From: Acuticoccus sp039034015
GTDB taxonomy: Bacteria > Pseudomonadota > Alphaproteobacteria > Rhizobiales > Amorphaceae
Reading direction: 5' to 3'
Length of the DNA: 64,000 bases
NCBI GenBank assembly: GCA_039034015.1
Contig: JBCCBM010000002.1
Coordinates: 310,001-374,000, forward strand
Part shown: piece by piece, positions 50,303 to 58,599 of the stretch
Layout of the letters: each line of letters opens with the position of its first letter
Position numbering within the stretch: the stretch's first letter is position 1
Translations under genes and position numbers: made by a program
Notes under the pieces: model-generated
Told to the model about the DNA's origin: nothing
The model's database searches: none
The model's input: only the letters and a program-made list of their open reading frames with translations

Positions 50303-52258
50303 TCACGGGCGCGCGCCAGCGCACCATTTGAGCCAACCCGTGGCCGAGCCGAAGGGGCCGATGGCGGAGAGGGATGGCTCGTGGTCGCAAAGGTCATCCA
50401 CCGCGCGAAGGGCGGCGTATTGGAGGCCCAAAAAACTGTCGACGGGCGCGTAAGGCCCCCCGCCGGCCAGCTGGCCCGACACGTACGCACGTCCAGTGTT
50501 GGTGCGAAGGCCGGATACCTCGAACGCGGCGTCAGTCTTCAGGCCTGCGTATTTTTCGGGCGAGCCATCGGGCGCGCGGCCGGTGACGTTGCGTTGCAAT
50601 CCATAGGTCTCGATGAGATCTGAGAGGAAGGGCGAGCGGGCAAGGTCTGCGATGAGGCCCGTGCAGTCGACCACGAAGTCGGCGTTGATGGATTCAGTCT
50701 TGTCCACCGCGCCGGACGCTTTCACCGTGATGTTGACTTGGTCCTCCGCGGGCTGAATATCGCGGATGGAGCCGTAGACTTTGCGATACCACCCGTCCTC
50801 TTTGCCGTCTTCGGCGATGGCCTCCCAATCCTTGCGGCTTGCGGTGGTGGTGCCGCCCAGGATGGCAAAGGTGTCGGCGCGCTCATTGTCGGGCATTGTT
50901 TCAATGTCGGTGCGCAGGCTGCCGCCCCAGCAGGCCTTTGGCCAGTTGAAGGGCTGGATCTCCACATCGTTAAACACGGGCCGCTGGGCCCTGCGAAAGC
51001 GGCTCCCGGTGCCGTGCTTGCGCTCCCCGCGCACGAGGTGGACGATGGTGAGGCCGGGGCAGCTTTTCTTGCGCTCCTCCGCCAGGCGCTGGACGATGCG
51101 GGAGGCCACAATCCCCCGCCCGCGGACTGCAACGGTCGCCTTGTTGCGGTCCTTGATGGCGTCATAAATCCACTCATGCGGGTCGTAGGCGTTGACCATG
51201 GCGCCCCGGTGGCTCGGATGCCGGGCGATGAACTCGGCAAAGTCGGACACAAAATTCACCGCTGGGTAGCCGACTGCGACGTGGAGGTGTTTGGCAAGGT
51301 GCACGCGCTTGGCCGCGCCCGCCTCCATGCCGCGATAAAGGATCGCGTAGCGGCCATCGTCCGTCTTGCGCACGCGCGACACGCGGCTGTGGCGCAGCAT
51401 GTCGCCCCAGCCGATGCGCTTCATTTCTCTGTCGAGGGAGCGGAACACGTTGCCGGCTTTGGGGACGTACGATTGCGCAAAGGTCGGCTCGCCGAAGACT
51501 GCAAACATGTGGCCGATGGAGCCGACGCGCCCGCGCACAACGTCGCGCGCCGCCTCGCGGGTGGCGTAGCCCGGAAAGCCCCACACATTGTCGGGCGTTG
51601 AGGCGGAGTTGGAGCGCAGGCGCTCATAGTCGGGGATTTGGGAGTTTTTGCAGTAGCGCTCGTAGTTGGCGTAGCAGGCGCGGTTGTCGCCAAAGACGGC
51701 GATTTCGCCCGAGGGAACGCCGTAAACGCGCAGGAAATCGACCCACACGAACGAGCCGATGCCCCCGCCGACGGCCGCGTACGTGCTTTGGGAGGGGCGC
51801 TCGCCAAACTGGGAAAGGTCGGCAATGCGCACGGTGGGCGCCTCGAAAAGGCCGCCCACATCGGTGGCGACCACCGGCTCGCTGCCGAAAAATTCGGTGA
51901 CCGGCTCGGCGCTCGGCGCAATGTCGAAGGTGGTGGCCTGGGCGCCGGTGAGAAGGGTGAGCTCCACCACATCGCCCAACACCAGCGGGACGCGCCCGTC
52001 CCAATCGGCCTCTTTGATGGGCTGGCCGCCCAGCGTCGTGCCATTGGTGGAGCCAAGGTCGGCCACGCGAATGCCATCATCGGAAATGGTGATGGTGGCG
52101 TGTTTGCGTGACACGCGGGAGGCGGCGACCGTGACCGTGCAGCCATCGCGGCCGATGGAGTAGGCACCGTTTTGGTCGAAGGTGACGCTTTCGCGCGCGC
52201 CTTCGCCCGTCAGCGGGCGGACCAAAAGCGTGATCGGAAATTGGGGCCGGGCGACCAT
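50303..52258 (-). CDS. FHA domain fused to an FAD/NAD(P)-binding oxidoreductase
   Basis: 651 residues. The N-terminal FHA domain (about 8-115) has YSIGRDG, SRKHATI and DLGSTNGT, the phosphothreonine-binding residues. A Rossmann motif VGGGIGSFVWVDF (164-169 GGGIGS) opens a flavoprotein-like region. Further signs are a second dinucleotide-type element (VAVRGRGIVASRIV), ADFVVDCTGL and the C-terminal GRAYVSGQLAGGG of FAD enzymes. It resembles monooxygenase or hydroxylase folds but the substrate is unknown. The ATG shares one base with the upstream FHA gene stop (TAATG). An FHA-flavoenzyme fusion suggests control of the enzyme by Thr phosphorylation. Confidence 0.8.
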   Translation of the reverse strand: MVARPQFPITLLVRPLTGEGARESVTFDQNGAYSIGRDGCTVTVAASRVSRKHATITISDDGIRVADLGSTNGTTLGGQPIKEADWDGRVPLVLGDVVELTLLTGAQATTFDIAPSAEPVTEFFGSEPVVATDVGGLFEAPTVRIADLSQFGERPSQSTYAAVGGGIGSFVWVDFLRVYGVPSGEIAVFGDNRACYANYERYCKNSQIPDYERLRSNSASTPDNVWGFPGYATREAARDVVRGRVGSIGHMFAVFGEPTFAQSYVPKAGNVFRSLDREMKRIGWGDMLRHSRVSRVRKTDDGRYAILYRGMEAGAAKRVHLAKHLHVAVGYPAVNFVSDFAEFIARHPSHRGAMVNAYDPHEWIYDAIKDRNKATVAVRGRGIVASRIVQRLAEERKKSCPGLTIVHLVRGERKHGTGSRFRRAQRPVFNDVEIQPFNWPKACWGGSLRTDIETMPDNERADTFAILGGTTTASRKDWEAIAEDGKEDGWYRKVYGSIRDIQPAEDQVNITVKASGAVDKTESINADFVVDCTGLIADLARSPFLSDLIETYGLQRNVTGRAPDGSPEKYAGLKTDAAFEVSGLRTNTGRAYVSGQLAGGGPYAPVDSFLGLQYAALRAVDDLCDHEPSLSAIGPFGSATGWLKWCAGARP

Positions 52259-53130
52259 TAAAAGCTCCGCGGAATAAAAACTGTGCCGGCGCCCACCAGG
52301 CGTGCGCCGCACCAACGGCAATTGGCGTTGAGGTCGGCGCGCTTGTTCAGCCCGCGACACGAAATGTCAGAACATTCGATGGTCTCAATGTCCGGATCGA
52401 GGATTTCGATGCGCACCTTGCCGATGTTGATGTGGTCGAGCGGTTCCAGCGCCACGCGATTGTCGCGCATGGGGTGGCGGCGCACGAAAATCTCCGCGTT
52501 GTCCGAAAACCGCTCAATGGTCGGGCCGGCGGTGGAGGTGATGGTGAAGAGCGCATCCGCGGGGGGCGCTGCGCCAAAGGGGAGCGTCGCGAATTGTGGC
52601 GTGCCGCCGGTGAGCGTACAGGCAAGGCCGGCGTCGGCAAGGTCGATGGCCGCGTCCGCCTTGGGCGCACCGTCCATGGTGATGACGCCGCCGAACGCGC
52701 CGCGCACATTCACAAAAAGGCTCTTGCCCACCGAGAGCGTGACGGTGCTCCCGCCGATCACCACCTCCAGCCGCTCGTGGAAGGGGAGGGCGGTGCCCTT
52801 GTGGGCGCGCCCGTTCAAGAAGGTGCCGTTGCTGGAGTGATCTTCAAGGAAAAGGGCGCCGTTGCGCTCCATGACGGTCGCATGCTCGCGCGAGGCGCTG
52901 GTGTCATCGATGGGGAGCGCGATGGCGCACGAGGGGTCGCGCCCGATCTTGAAGGGCGGGGCAAAGGCGCCGCCGGCAATGCGCGCGCCCGCCGCATCGC
53001 GCACCTCAACGGCAACGCGGCTCACGATCGCAACCCAGTCGGTGTCGCCATGGGCGGCCCCTTCCCATTCGTCTTGCCCATCAGCCGCGCTATGACGGCG
53101 CGAAAATGTTGCGACATCGTCGCGCCGCAT
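52258..53130 (-). CDS. FHA domain protein with C-terminal zinc ribbon
   Basis: 290 residues. The FHA domain (about 38-135) has FKIGRDPSC, SREHATV and DHSSNGTFLNG. A middle beta-rich region (150-245) is unassigned. The C-terminus carries CSDISC and CRWCG (Cys253, 258, 271, 274), a probable zinc ribbon. Start is uncertain: ATG at 53130 lacks a clear ribosome-binding site; a GTG at 53028 just before the first FHA strand is an alternative. First gene of the FHA operon and divergent from the G1PDH-like gene. Confidence 0.8.
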   Translation of the reverse strand: MRRDDVATFSRRHSAADGQDEWEGAAHGDTDWVAIVSRVAVEVRDAAGARIAGGAFAPPFKIGRDPSCAIALPIDDTSASREHATVMERNGALFLEDHSSNGTFLNGRAHKGTALPFHERLEVVIGGSTVTLSVGKSLFVNVRGAFGGVITMDGAPKADAAIDLADAGLACTLTGGTPQFATLPFGAAPPADALFTITSTAGPTIERFSDNAEIFVRRHPMRDNRVALEPLDHINIGKVRIEILDPDIETIECSDISCRGLNKRADLNANCRWCGARLVGAGTVFIPRSF

Positions 53131-53189
53131 TCAACCGACCGGCCGCGCGAACGTTGTCCGGTGTGACGCAAAGACCAATGGAGAGCGCA

Positions 53190-54473
53190 GTGCCAAACGA
53201 TCTTGCCGCGATGGTGGCCGCCTCCCCCTCGGTGGACAGCGTGCACCTTGGTGAGGGCGCGCTTCAGGGGGCGCCGGCGCTGATTGCGCACTATGCGGCA
53301 GGCCGGCCGGTGCTTTTGGTGGCGGATGAGAACACAGCCGCCGCAGCCGCTCCGTTGATGGGCGCCTTTCCCGCCCACGTGCTCAAGGGGCGGCCGGCGC
53401 CGACGGTGGTGCTCGCCCGCGCCATCGGCGAGGCGCTGGGCGAGGCAATGCCCGTTGCGGTGGGGGCCGGCGTCATCAACGATGTGGTGCGGTTTGCCGC
53501 CTTTGAGGCCGGCCGGCCGTTTGTGAGCGTTGCAACGGCGGCGTCCATGGATGGCTATGCGTCGGCCGGCGCCCCGCTCTCGGAGGGCGGCTTTAAGAAG
53601 ACGCTGCAGTGCTGCGCGCCTGTGGCGATTGTGGCGGACACGGCCGTGATTGCGCGGGCGCCGGCGCGGATGGGCGGCTGGGGCTTTGCCGATGTTGCCG
53701 GAAAAATCCCCGCGGGCGGCGATTGGATCTTGGCCGACGGGCTCGGGATTGAGCCGATTGACGATGCGGCCTGGCCGATGGTGCAGGGCAACCTTGCCCG
53801 CTGGCTTGCCGATCCTGACGGGATTTTGGCCGGATCGCCCGATGCGCTGGCCGCGCTCACAGAAGGGCTCATCGTGTCCGGCCTTGCCATGGAGCGGCAC
53901 GGCTCGTCCCGCCCCGCCTCGGGCGCAGACCACCAAATTGCCCACCTTTGGGAGATGGAGGGCCTTGCCCATGGGGGCGAAAAGGTCTCCCACGGCGCGT
54001 GCGTTGCCATTGGGACGCTCGCGACCCTTGCGCTCTATGACGCGCTGCTGGCGATGGATTTTGCCACCCTCGACCCTGCGGCGGCGGCCGCACGCGCGCC
54101 GACCATGGACGACAAGCGGGCCGAGATCGAGGCGCTGCTTGCCCCATCGCTCGCCGGGCGCGCCCTTGAGGAGACGGCGGCAAAGCACCTTGCGCCGGCA
54201 GCGCTCGCCGATCGTCTCAGGGCGTTGAAGGCGGTGTGGCCCGAGCTTCGGGCACGGCTTGAAACGCATTTGCCCCGGCGGGAGGGGGTGGCGGCGATGC
54301 TGGCGCGCGCGGGGGCGCCTGTGCGCGCGGCTGAGATTGGCGTCGACCCCGCGCGGCTCCTGAGGACGGTGCGGGCGGCGCGGTATTTGCGGTCGCGGTA
54401 CACCATCTTGGATTTGCTCACCGAAACCGGGCGGTTTGAGAGGGCGCTGCCAAAGGTTGCCGCCGTTTCATAA
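53190..54473 (+). CDS. Iron-containing alcohol dehydrogenase family, sn-glycerol-1-phosphate dehydrogenase-like
   Basis: About 427 residues. The fold matches AraM/G1PDH: VGAGVINDVVRFAA (NAD-binding), ATAASMDGYASAGAPL, and metal ligands in WGFADVAGKIPAGGDW (Asp), GADHQIAHLWEME (His) and VSHGACVAIG (His). Archaeal and bacterial enzymes of this group reduce dihydroxyacetone phosphate to glycerol-1-phosphate. GTG 53190 is favoured by GGAGAG five bases upstream; ATG 53178 is an alternative. The C-terminal 100 residues are a helical extension. In vivo role is unknown. Confidence 0.8.
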   Translation: MPNDLAAMVAASPSVDSVHLGEGALQGAPALIAHYAAGRPVLLVADENTAAAAAPLMGAFPAHVLKGRPAPTVVLARAIGEALGEAMPVAVGAGVINDVVRFAAFEAGRPFVSVATAASMDGYASAGAPLSEGGFKKTLQCCAPVAIVADTAVIARAPARMGGWGFADVAGKIPAGGDWILADGLGIEPIDDAAWPMVQGNLARWLADPDGILAGSPDALAALTEGLIVSGLAMERHGSSRPASGADHQIAHLWEMEGLAHGGEKVSHGACVAIGTLATLALYDALLAMDFATLDPAAAAARAPTMDDKRAEIEALLAPSLAGRALEETAAKHLAPAALADRLRALKAVWPELRARLETHLPRREGVAAMLARAGAPVRAAEIGVDPARLLRTVRAARYLRSRYTILDLLTETGRFERALPKVAAVS

Positions 54474-54632
54474 TTTTGCCTTGCGCTTTCAAGGGAGCGC
54501 CCCCAACTCCGCTCTGCCAAACAACACCAAGGCTTCCATCATGACGTTCCAACACAGGCCGCTGGCCCACCCGATTTAGAACGTCTGCCGATCCACCCGG
54601 CAGGCCAAAAACCTTGCTGCAGGATCGGAACG

Positions 54633-55598
54633 ATGCACCCGGAAGATATTTCGGCGTTGTCGGGGACTTTGCCTCGCCGCTTGCCGTTTCCCTATTACGC
54701 TGACCGGGAAAGCCCGTTTCTTCTGAGCCGCGTGATGCGCGAAGAAGATCGGGTCGCGGACCTTAAGAAAACGCGCCACGCCCGCCTTTTGGAGCGGCCG
54801 CTGGTCAAACCTCTCGTGGCGGCGTGCGGCGGCGTCTTGCGCCGTTCCGACGTCCTCTCGGTGGTCCACGCCGACAACGCGCGGGATGAAACTCTGTCGT
54901 CCGTGGGGGCGGTGGGGGTGTTGTCCGCGTTCGACCGGCCATGGCACGACTTCGAGCTCAAATTCTCGAGCTGGGGCGTCCATTCGCGCGAGTGGGATCA
55001 GCGGCAAATGAGCCGGCCCGGGGGCAACCTTGTGGTGCAGCTCAACTTCCCGTCCGACCATGGGGCGATGATGGGCCGGCACCTTAAGGGGGGCGACCGC
55101 AACCACTTTGAGTGCCAGCACCACCCCATTCGCCTGGAGGGACGGCCAACGCTTGCCTGGGCGCGGCTCGACATTGAGGACGATGTCATGCTGATCGAGG
55201 AGGTGCAGTGCGACTGGCTGCGGCTTGTGCGCCAGAGCGTGCGCTCGGCCAAGGTGCAGGGGTTTCGGCGCGACCATGAGCGGCTGTCGGCCTATGATGC
55301 GGAGCTGTCGGCCGCCTATGGAACGATTTGGCCGCGGGTTGTGATGCTCGCGGTGCTGGCGCTTGGCGTCGACGTCTTTGGCGTGCGCAAAGTCTACATG
55401 CACCAGCCCGACACCGGTGCGGCGTTGAAGGGGATTGTGGGCCCGCGCCCGCCCGTCTCCCTCTACACGGCGTTGCCTGAGCGGTTCGGCTTTTCGCCGA
55501 CCCACAAGCCGCCGGCGTTTTTGAAGAAGCTGCGCAAGCGCGCGCTTGGCAAACTCGCCCGCACGCAAAAGCCGCTCTTCTGGACGCTCAGCCTCTGA
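54633..55598 (+). CDS. Protein of unknown function
   Basis: 321 residues, no signal peptide or transmembrane helix. The N-terminus (LPFPYYADRESPFLLSRVM) and conserved-looking blocks WHDFELKFSSWGVHSREWDQ, VVQLNFPSDHGAMM and VMLIEEVQCDWLRL suggest a folded cytoplasmic protein with many Trp/His/Glu residues. I do not recognise the family. It converges on caspase B with a strong terminator between (55600-55623). The preceding 159-bp gap could hold its own promoter. Confidence 0.65.
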   Translation: MHPEDISALSGTLPRRLPFPYYADRESPFLLSRVMREEDRVADLKKTRHARLLERPLVKPLVAACGGVLRRSDVLSVVHADNARDETLSSVGAVGVLSAFDRPWHDFELKFSSWGVHSREWDQRQMSRPGGNLVVQLNFPSDHGAMMGRHLKGGDRNHFECQHHPIRLEGRPTLAWARLDIEDDVMLIEEVQCDWLRLVRQSVRSAKVQGFRRDHERLSAYDAELSAAYGTIWPRVVMLAVLALGVDVFGVRKVYMHQPDTGAALKGIVGPRPPVSLYTALPERFGFSPTHKPPAFLKKLRKRALGKLARTQKPLFWTLSL

Positions 55599-55599
55599 T

Positions 55600-55623
55600 C
55601 GGGGCGGGTCTTTGCCCGCCCCG
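55600..55623. terminator. Bidirectional hairpin terminator
   Basis: Perfect 9-bp GC stem (cggggcggg / cccgccccg) with a 6-nt loop, directly after the stop of the unknown gene and 15 bp before the caspase B stop. It lacks a long T-run, but its place between convergent genes supports termination. Confidence 0.65.
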
Positions 55624-55637
55624 ACACCCGCCGCCGG

Positions 55638-58445
55638 TCAGCGGCGCGTCAGCTCAAAAAAGCCACTGCCACAGTAGCCGTTATAGAGCGTGCCGGACGC
55701 GCGGCCGGTGCGCGAATCGAGCCGCGCGTTGACGTTTGTCGGGTGGTTGGGGCGGCGGGAAATCCCGTCCCGGTTGATGGTGATTTGGCCGCTCGGCGAA
55801 ACCCGGCCCGACCAGTTCCGGCCATCGGAGTTGAACGAAATCCGCCCGTTCGAAATGCTTGCGGTGAAGGAATAGTTGTTGAGGCAGGCGCGGTTGGGGC
55901 TGCGGCGCCGGCTCTCGGTGTAGCCCCGGCGGCCCGTGTAGGTGCCGTCAAAGGGGTTGATGTTTGCCATCAGACGCCGCGCCTCCTGCGCCACAGAGGG
56001 GCAGGTGTTTTGGAAGCGCGAGGCAAAGGCGCTGAGGTCGTTGCGGTCGCGCTTGTTGACGCGGTTGAAGGTCTGCTCGCACTGGCGCTGTTGTTGCGCG
56101 GTGCGCTCCAGGGCGTTCAGCTCCTCGGTGATGCGGGTTGCGACCCACGGCGGGGCGGCGCGGTAGGTGCTGCGGCACTCGCGAAAGAGGCGAATGGCGG
56201 TGTTGGGCTGGCTTGAAAAATTGCTCGCCCGATCAAGGCATTGCTGAGCGAGCGTGCCGAGCTTGGCCCGCGCCCGCGCCACCTCCGCCGTGCACTGGCT
56301 CCCCTCCACAAAACGGGTGAGGGCGCGCGCATCGTTGGCGTTGACGGACGCATACTGCCGCGTGCAGCGGCGGGTGGCGAGCGCAGCCTCCGCTTGGCGC
56401 CGTTCGGTGGGGCAGGCCGAGCCGTTTTCGCGCACGAAACGGTTGAGCGCGGCCTCTGTACCGCTTTGCTGCGCGGTCCACAGTTCGCTCGCGCAGTTGG
56501 TGCGCGACAGCGACTGGATGGCAACGCGCGTGCGCTCCATCCGCCCATCGTCGAGCACGCTCTCATAGGCATCGCGCAGGGACTTTAAGCCCTCGCGCAC
56601 CCGGGCGCGCTCCGCATCCGCTGCGTTCACCGAAACGTCGGCGAGCAATTCATCCACCGAGCGGCGCATGAGGTTGGTGGCGGCCTCCGTCTCGCCCGCG
56701 CACTCGTTGCGGCCGAGGAGGAAGCGGGCGTTGGCGTTGTGGTCGACGGGGCGGCGGCTTGTGATGGTGTCAAAGTCGGCGGTGCAGGCCACGCGGTCGG
56801 CCCGGGCGCGAAGGTTGCGAACAGCGTCCGCCGGGCAGGCGGAGAGGGCGCCCGCAACGGCGCGAAGCTCACCCGCGCTCGTCATATCGGCCGCATCCGC
56901 GGCAATTGCGCGGCAAAGGGTGGTGAGGGCGGCGGTGAAGCGCGGCTCTTGCGCCTCGGCACAGCTGGCGTTTGCGCTGCGATAGGCGGTGAGCGGGGTG
57001 AGCGTGCGCCCCTCCCGCGCGGTGCGCTGGGCGTTTGCAAAGCCGGTCGCACAGGCGCGCTGCACCGGGTCCACCATGCAGCCTTCCGCCGACGGGTCGG
57101 CAAGGCACTGGCACGCGAGCGAGTTGCGATCGGCGGACGCAATGCACGCGCCAATGTTTTCGTTGCGGGGGCATTGGGCCGTGTGCGCCGAGAGCAGACT
57201 GTTGCGCAGCGCGGAATCCGCCGGTGCCAAATATTCCAAAAACACCGCCTCGCGGGCGCGGCACCGTGCGGCGCGCATCTCCATTTCGTCGCTGAGCGCG
57301 ACGAGTTTTGCGAACTCCACCGGGTAGGTGCGCGCGCAGTTGAGCGTGCCGCACCGGCGCAGGAGGCGGCGCAAATGCCGCCCTTCGCCGGGCAGCGGAT
57401 CGGTGGCCGACGCGCTCTCCCGGGTGAGGAGGAAGGCTTCCAGCTCAATCCCGATGCGGCGGTGCGCATCCTCATGCCACGGCGCAACGCCGACCGCGCT
57501 GCGGGAGAGGGACGCCAGCACCACGGGCGCATTGCCCGGAAGGCCAAGTTCTGGCGTTTGGGTGACCGTGTTGCCCCGGGTGCGGCGGATGTGATCGCCC
57601 ACCTTCTGGCGCACATAGGTCTCGGCCTCTTCGGCAGAGACCTCTTTGTCACCATCGGTGTCGGCGTGGCCATAAAGCGCTTCGGCCAGGAAGTGGGTGA
57701 AGACGCCGCGGCCGTTGTCGCCCAAATTGTCGTCCCAGTAGGCGGCCTCGCTGGAGCCGGCCGCGGCAAACATTGTGAAGCCGCTGGTGTCGGCGCTGGC
57801 CTCCATCAAGACGGGCGCGCTGGTGGGGAGCGCCATGCTGTCGGGGATGAGCGAACCTTCGCTGTGCTGGCCGGAGAAGCAGCTCTCCAGCCAAATGGTC
57901 ACCTTGCCGTTGGGGAAGGCGGCGGCCTTTTCGGTCGCAACGTCGGCCTGAAAGTCGGCGTAGGAGTAGCCGGTGCGGCTGAGCGCAGAGGGCTCGGTGT
58001 CGATGCCCAGAAGGTAACCGTCGGAGCAAAGGTGCGGCTGGGCGGGCGAGCAGTTGGCATCGCCGAACATTTGCCGCGAACCGTGGCCCACATAATAGAT
58101 GTAAAGTTCAGCATCGTCATGGTCGGCGCGGATCAGGTCGCGCAGCGCGGACCGCTTGTCGGACGTGGTGCGGAAGATGAGTTCCAGCGCGGTTTTGGTC
58201 CGGTCGCGGAAGGTGAGGATGTTGCGCTGGGGGACGCCCAGCACATCACGGAACACACCCTCCATGATCGCAATATTTTCATCCACATGCTCAACATCGG
58301 CCACATTGATGTAGCTGCCGTTGCCCACAATAATGGCGTATCGATTGGGGATTGGGTCGGCGGCGGCATGGGCATTGCTTTCCCACGCGAGCTGCAACAC
58401 GGCGAGCGCCAGAACGGCTTTGAAAACGGTCCACCCACGCATCAT
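55638..58445 (-). CDS. Secreted caspase-like protease with Cys-rich repeats (caspase B)
   Basis: About 935 residues. A signal peptide (to ESNAHAA) precedes a C14 fold: RYAIIVGNGSY, YIYYVGHGSR (His121) and IWLESCFSG (Cys189), a canonical dyad. An EF-hand-like loop DTDGDKEVSAEE lies at 262-273. Residues 320-820 hold Cys-rich helical repeats of about 50 residues (for example CASELWTAQQSGTEAALNRF then a CP pair). The last 110 residues form a beta-rich domain (GTYTGRRGYTE to GSGFFELTRR), different from the PAN domains of caspase A. ATG 58445 or 58442 both keep the signal peptide. Divergent from the M14-like lipoprotein gene, mirroring island A. Confidence 0.82.
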   Translation of the reverse strand: MMRGWTVFKAVLALAVLQLAWESNAHAAADPIPNRYAIIVGNGSYINVADVEHVDENIAIMEGVFRDVLGVPQRNILTFRDRTKTALELIFRTTSDKRSALRDLIRADHDDAELYIYYVGHGSRQMFGDANCSPAQPHLCSDGYLLGIDTEPSALSRTGYSYADFQADVATEKAAAFPNGKVTIWLESCFSGQHSEGSLIPDSMALPTSAPVLMEASADTSGFTMFAAAGSSEAAYWDDNLGDNGRGVFTHFLAEALYGHADTDGDKEVSAEEAETYVRQKVGDHIRRTRGNTVTQTPELGLPGNAPVVLASLSRSAVGVAPWHEDAHRRIGIELEAFLLTRESASATDPLPGEGRHLRRLLRRCGTLNCARTYPVEFAKLVALSDEMEMRAARCRAREAVFLEYLAPADSALRNSLLSAHTAQCPRNENIGACIASADRNSLACQCLADPSAEGCMVDPVQRACATGFANAQRTAREGRTLTPLTAYRSANASCAEAQEPRFTAALTTLCRAIAADAADMTSAGELRAVAGALSACPADAVRNLRARADRVACTADFDTITSRRPVDHNANARFLLGRNECAGETEAATNLMRRSVDELLADVSVNAADAERARVREGLKSLRDAYESVLDDGRMERTRVAIQSLSRTNCASELWTAQQSGTEAALNRFVRENGSACPTERRQAEAALATRRCTRQYASVNANDARALTRFVEGSQCTAEVARARAKLGTLAQQCLDRASNFSSQPNTAIRLFRECRSTYRAAPPWVATRITEELNALERTAQQQRQCEQTFNRVNKRDRNDLSAFASRFQNTCPSVAQEARRLMANINPFDGTYTGRRGYTESRRRSPNRACLNNYSFTASISNGRISFNSDGRNWSGRVSPSGQITINRDGISRRPNHPTNVNARLDSRTGRASGTLYNGYCGSGFFELTRR

Positions 58446-58502
58446 CGAGACCACCCCAAACAATTTTAAGTGCGAACGATCAATCGCGCATAACGCCTTT
58501 GA

Positions 58503-58520
58503 CGGCCCACAAGTGGGCCG
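58503..58520. promoter_or_regulatory. Palindromic operator candidate, island B divergent promoter
   Basis: A perfect 8-bp inverted repeat with 2-nt spacer (cggcccac-aa-gtgggccg), 58 bp before the caspase B start and 80 bp before the M14-like lipoprotein start. The position between the two starts fits a dimeric regulator site controlling both genes. No regulator gene adjoins it. Confidence 0.5.
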
Positions 58521-58599
58521 CTACGCCTCATCGCGCGAACGTCAAACAGACAATGGACACGCGAGAGTGAAATCTTACGGGAAGGTCGGGGGTTCGACA

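Noticed and set aside
47961..53130. Type VI secretion accessory cluster (FHA plus PP2C)
   Set aside because: FHA and PP2C genes occur in T6SS loci, but no Tss structural gene is present nearby.
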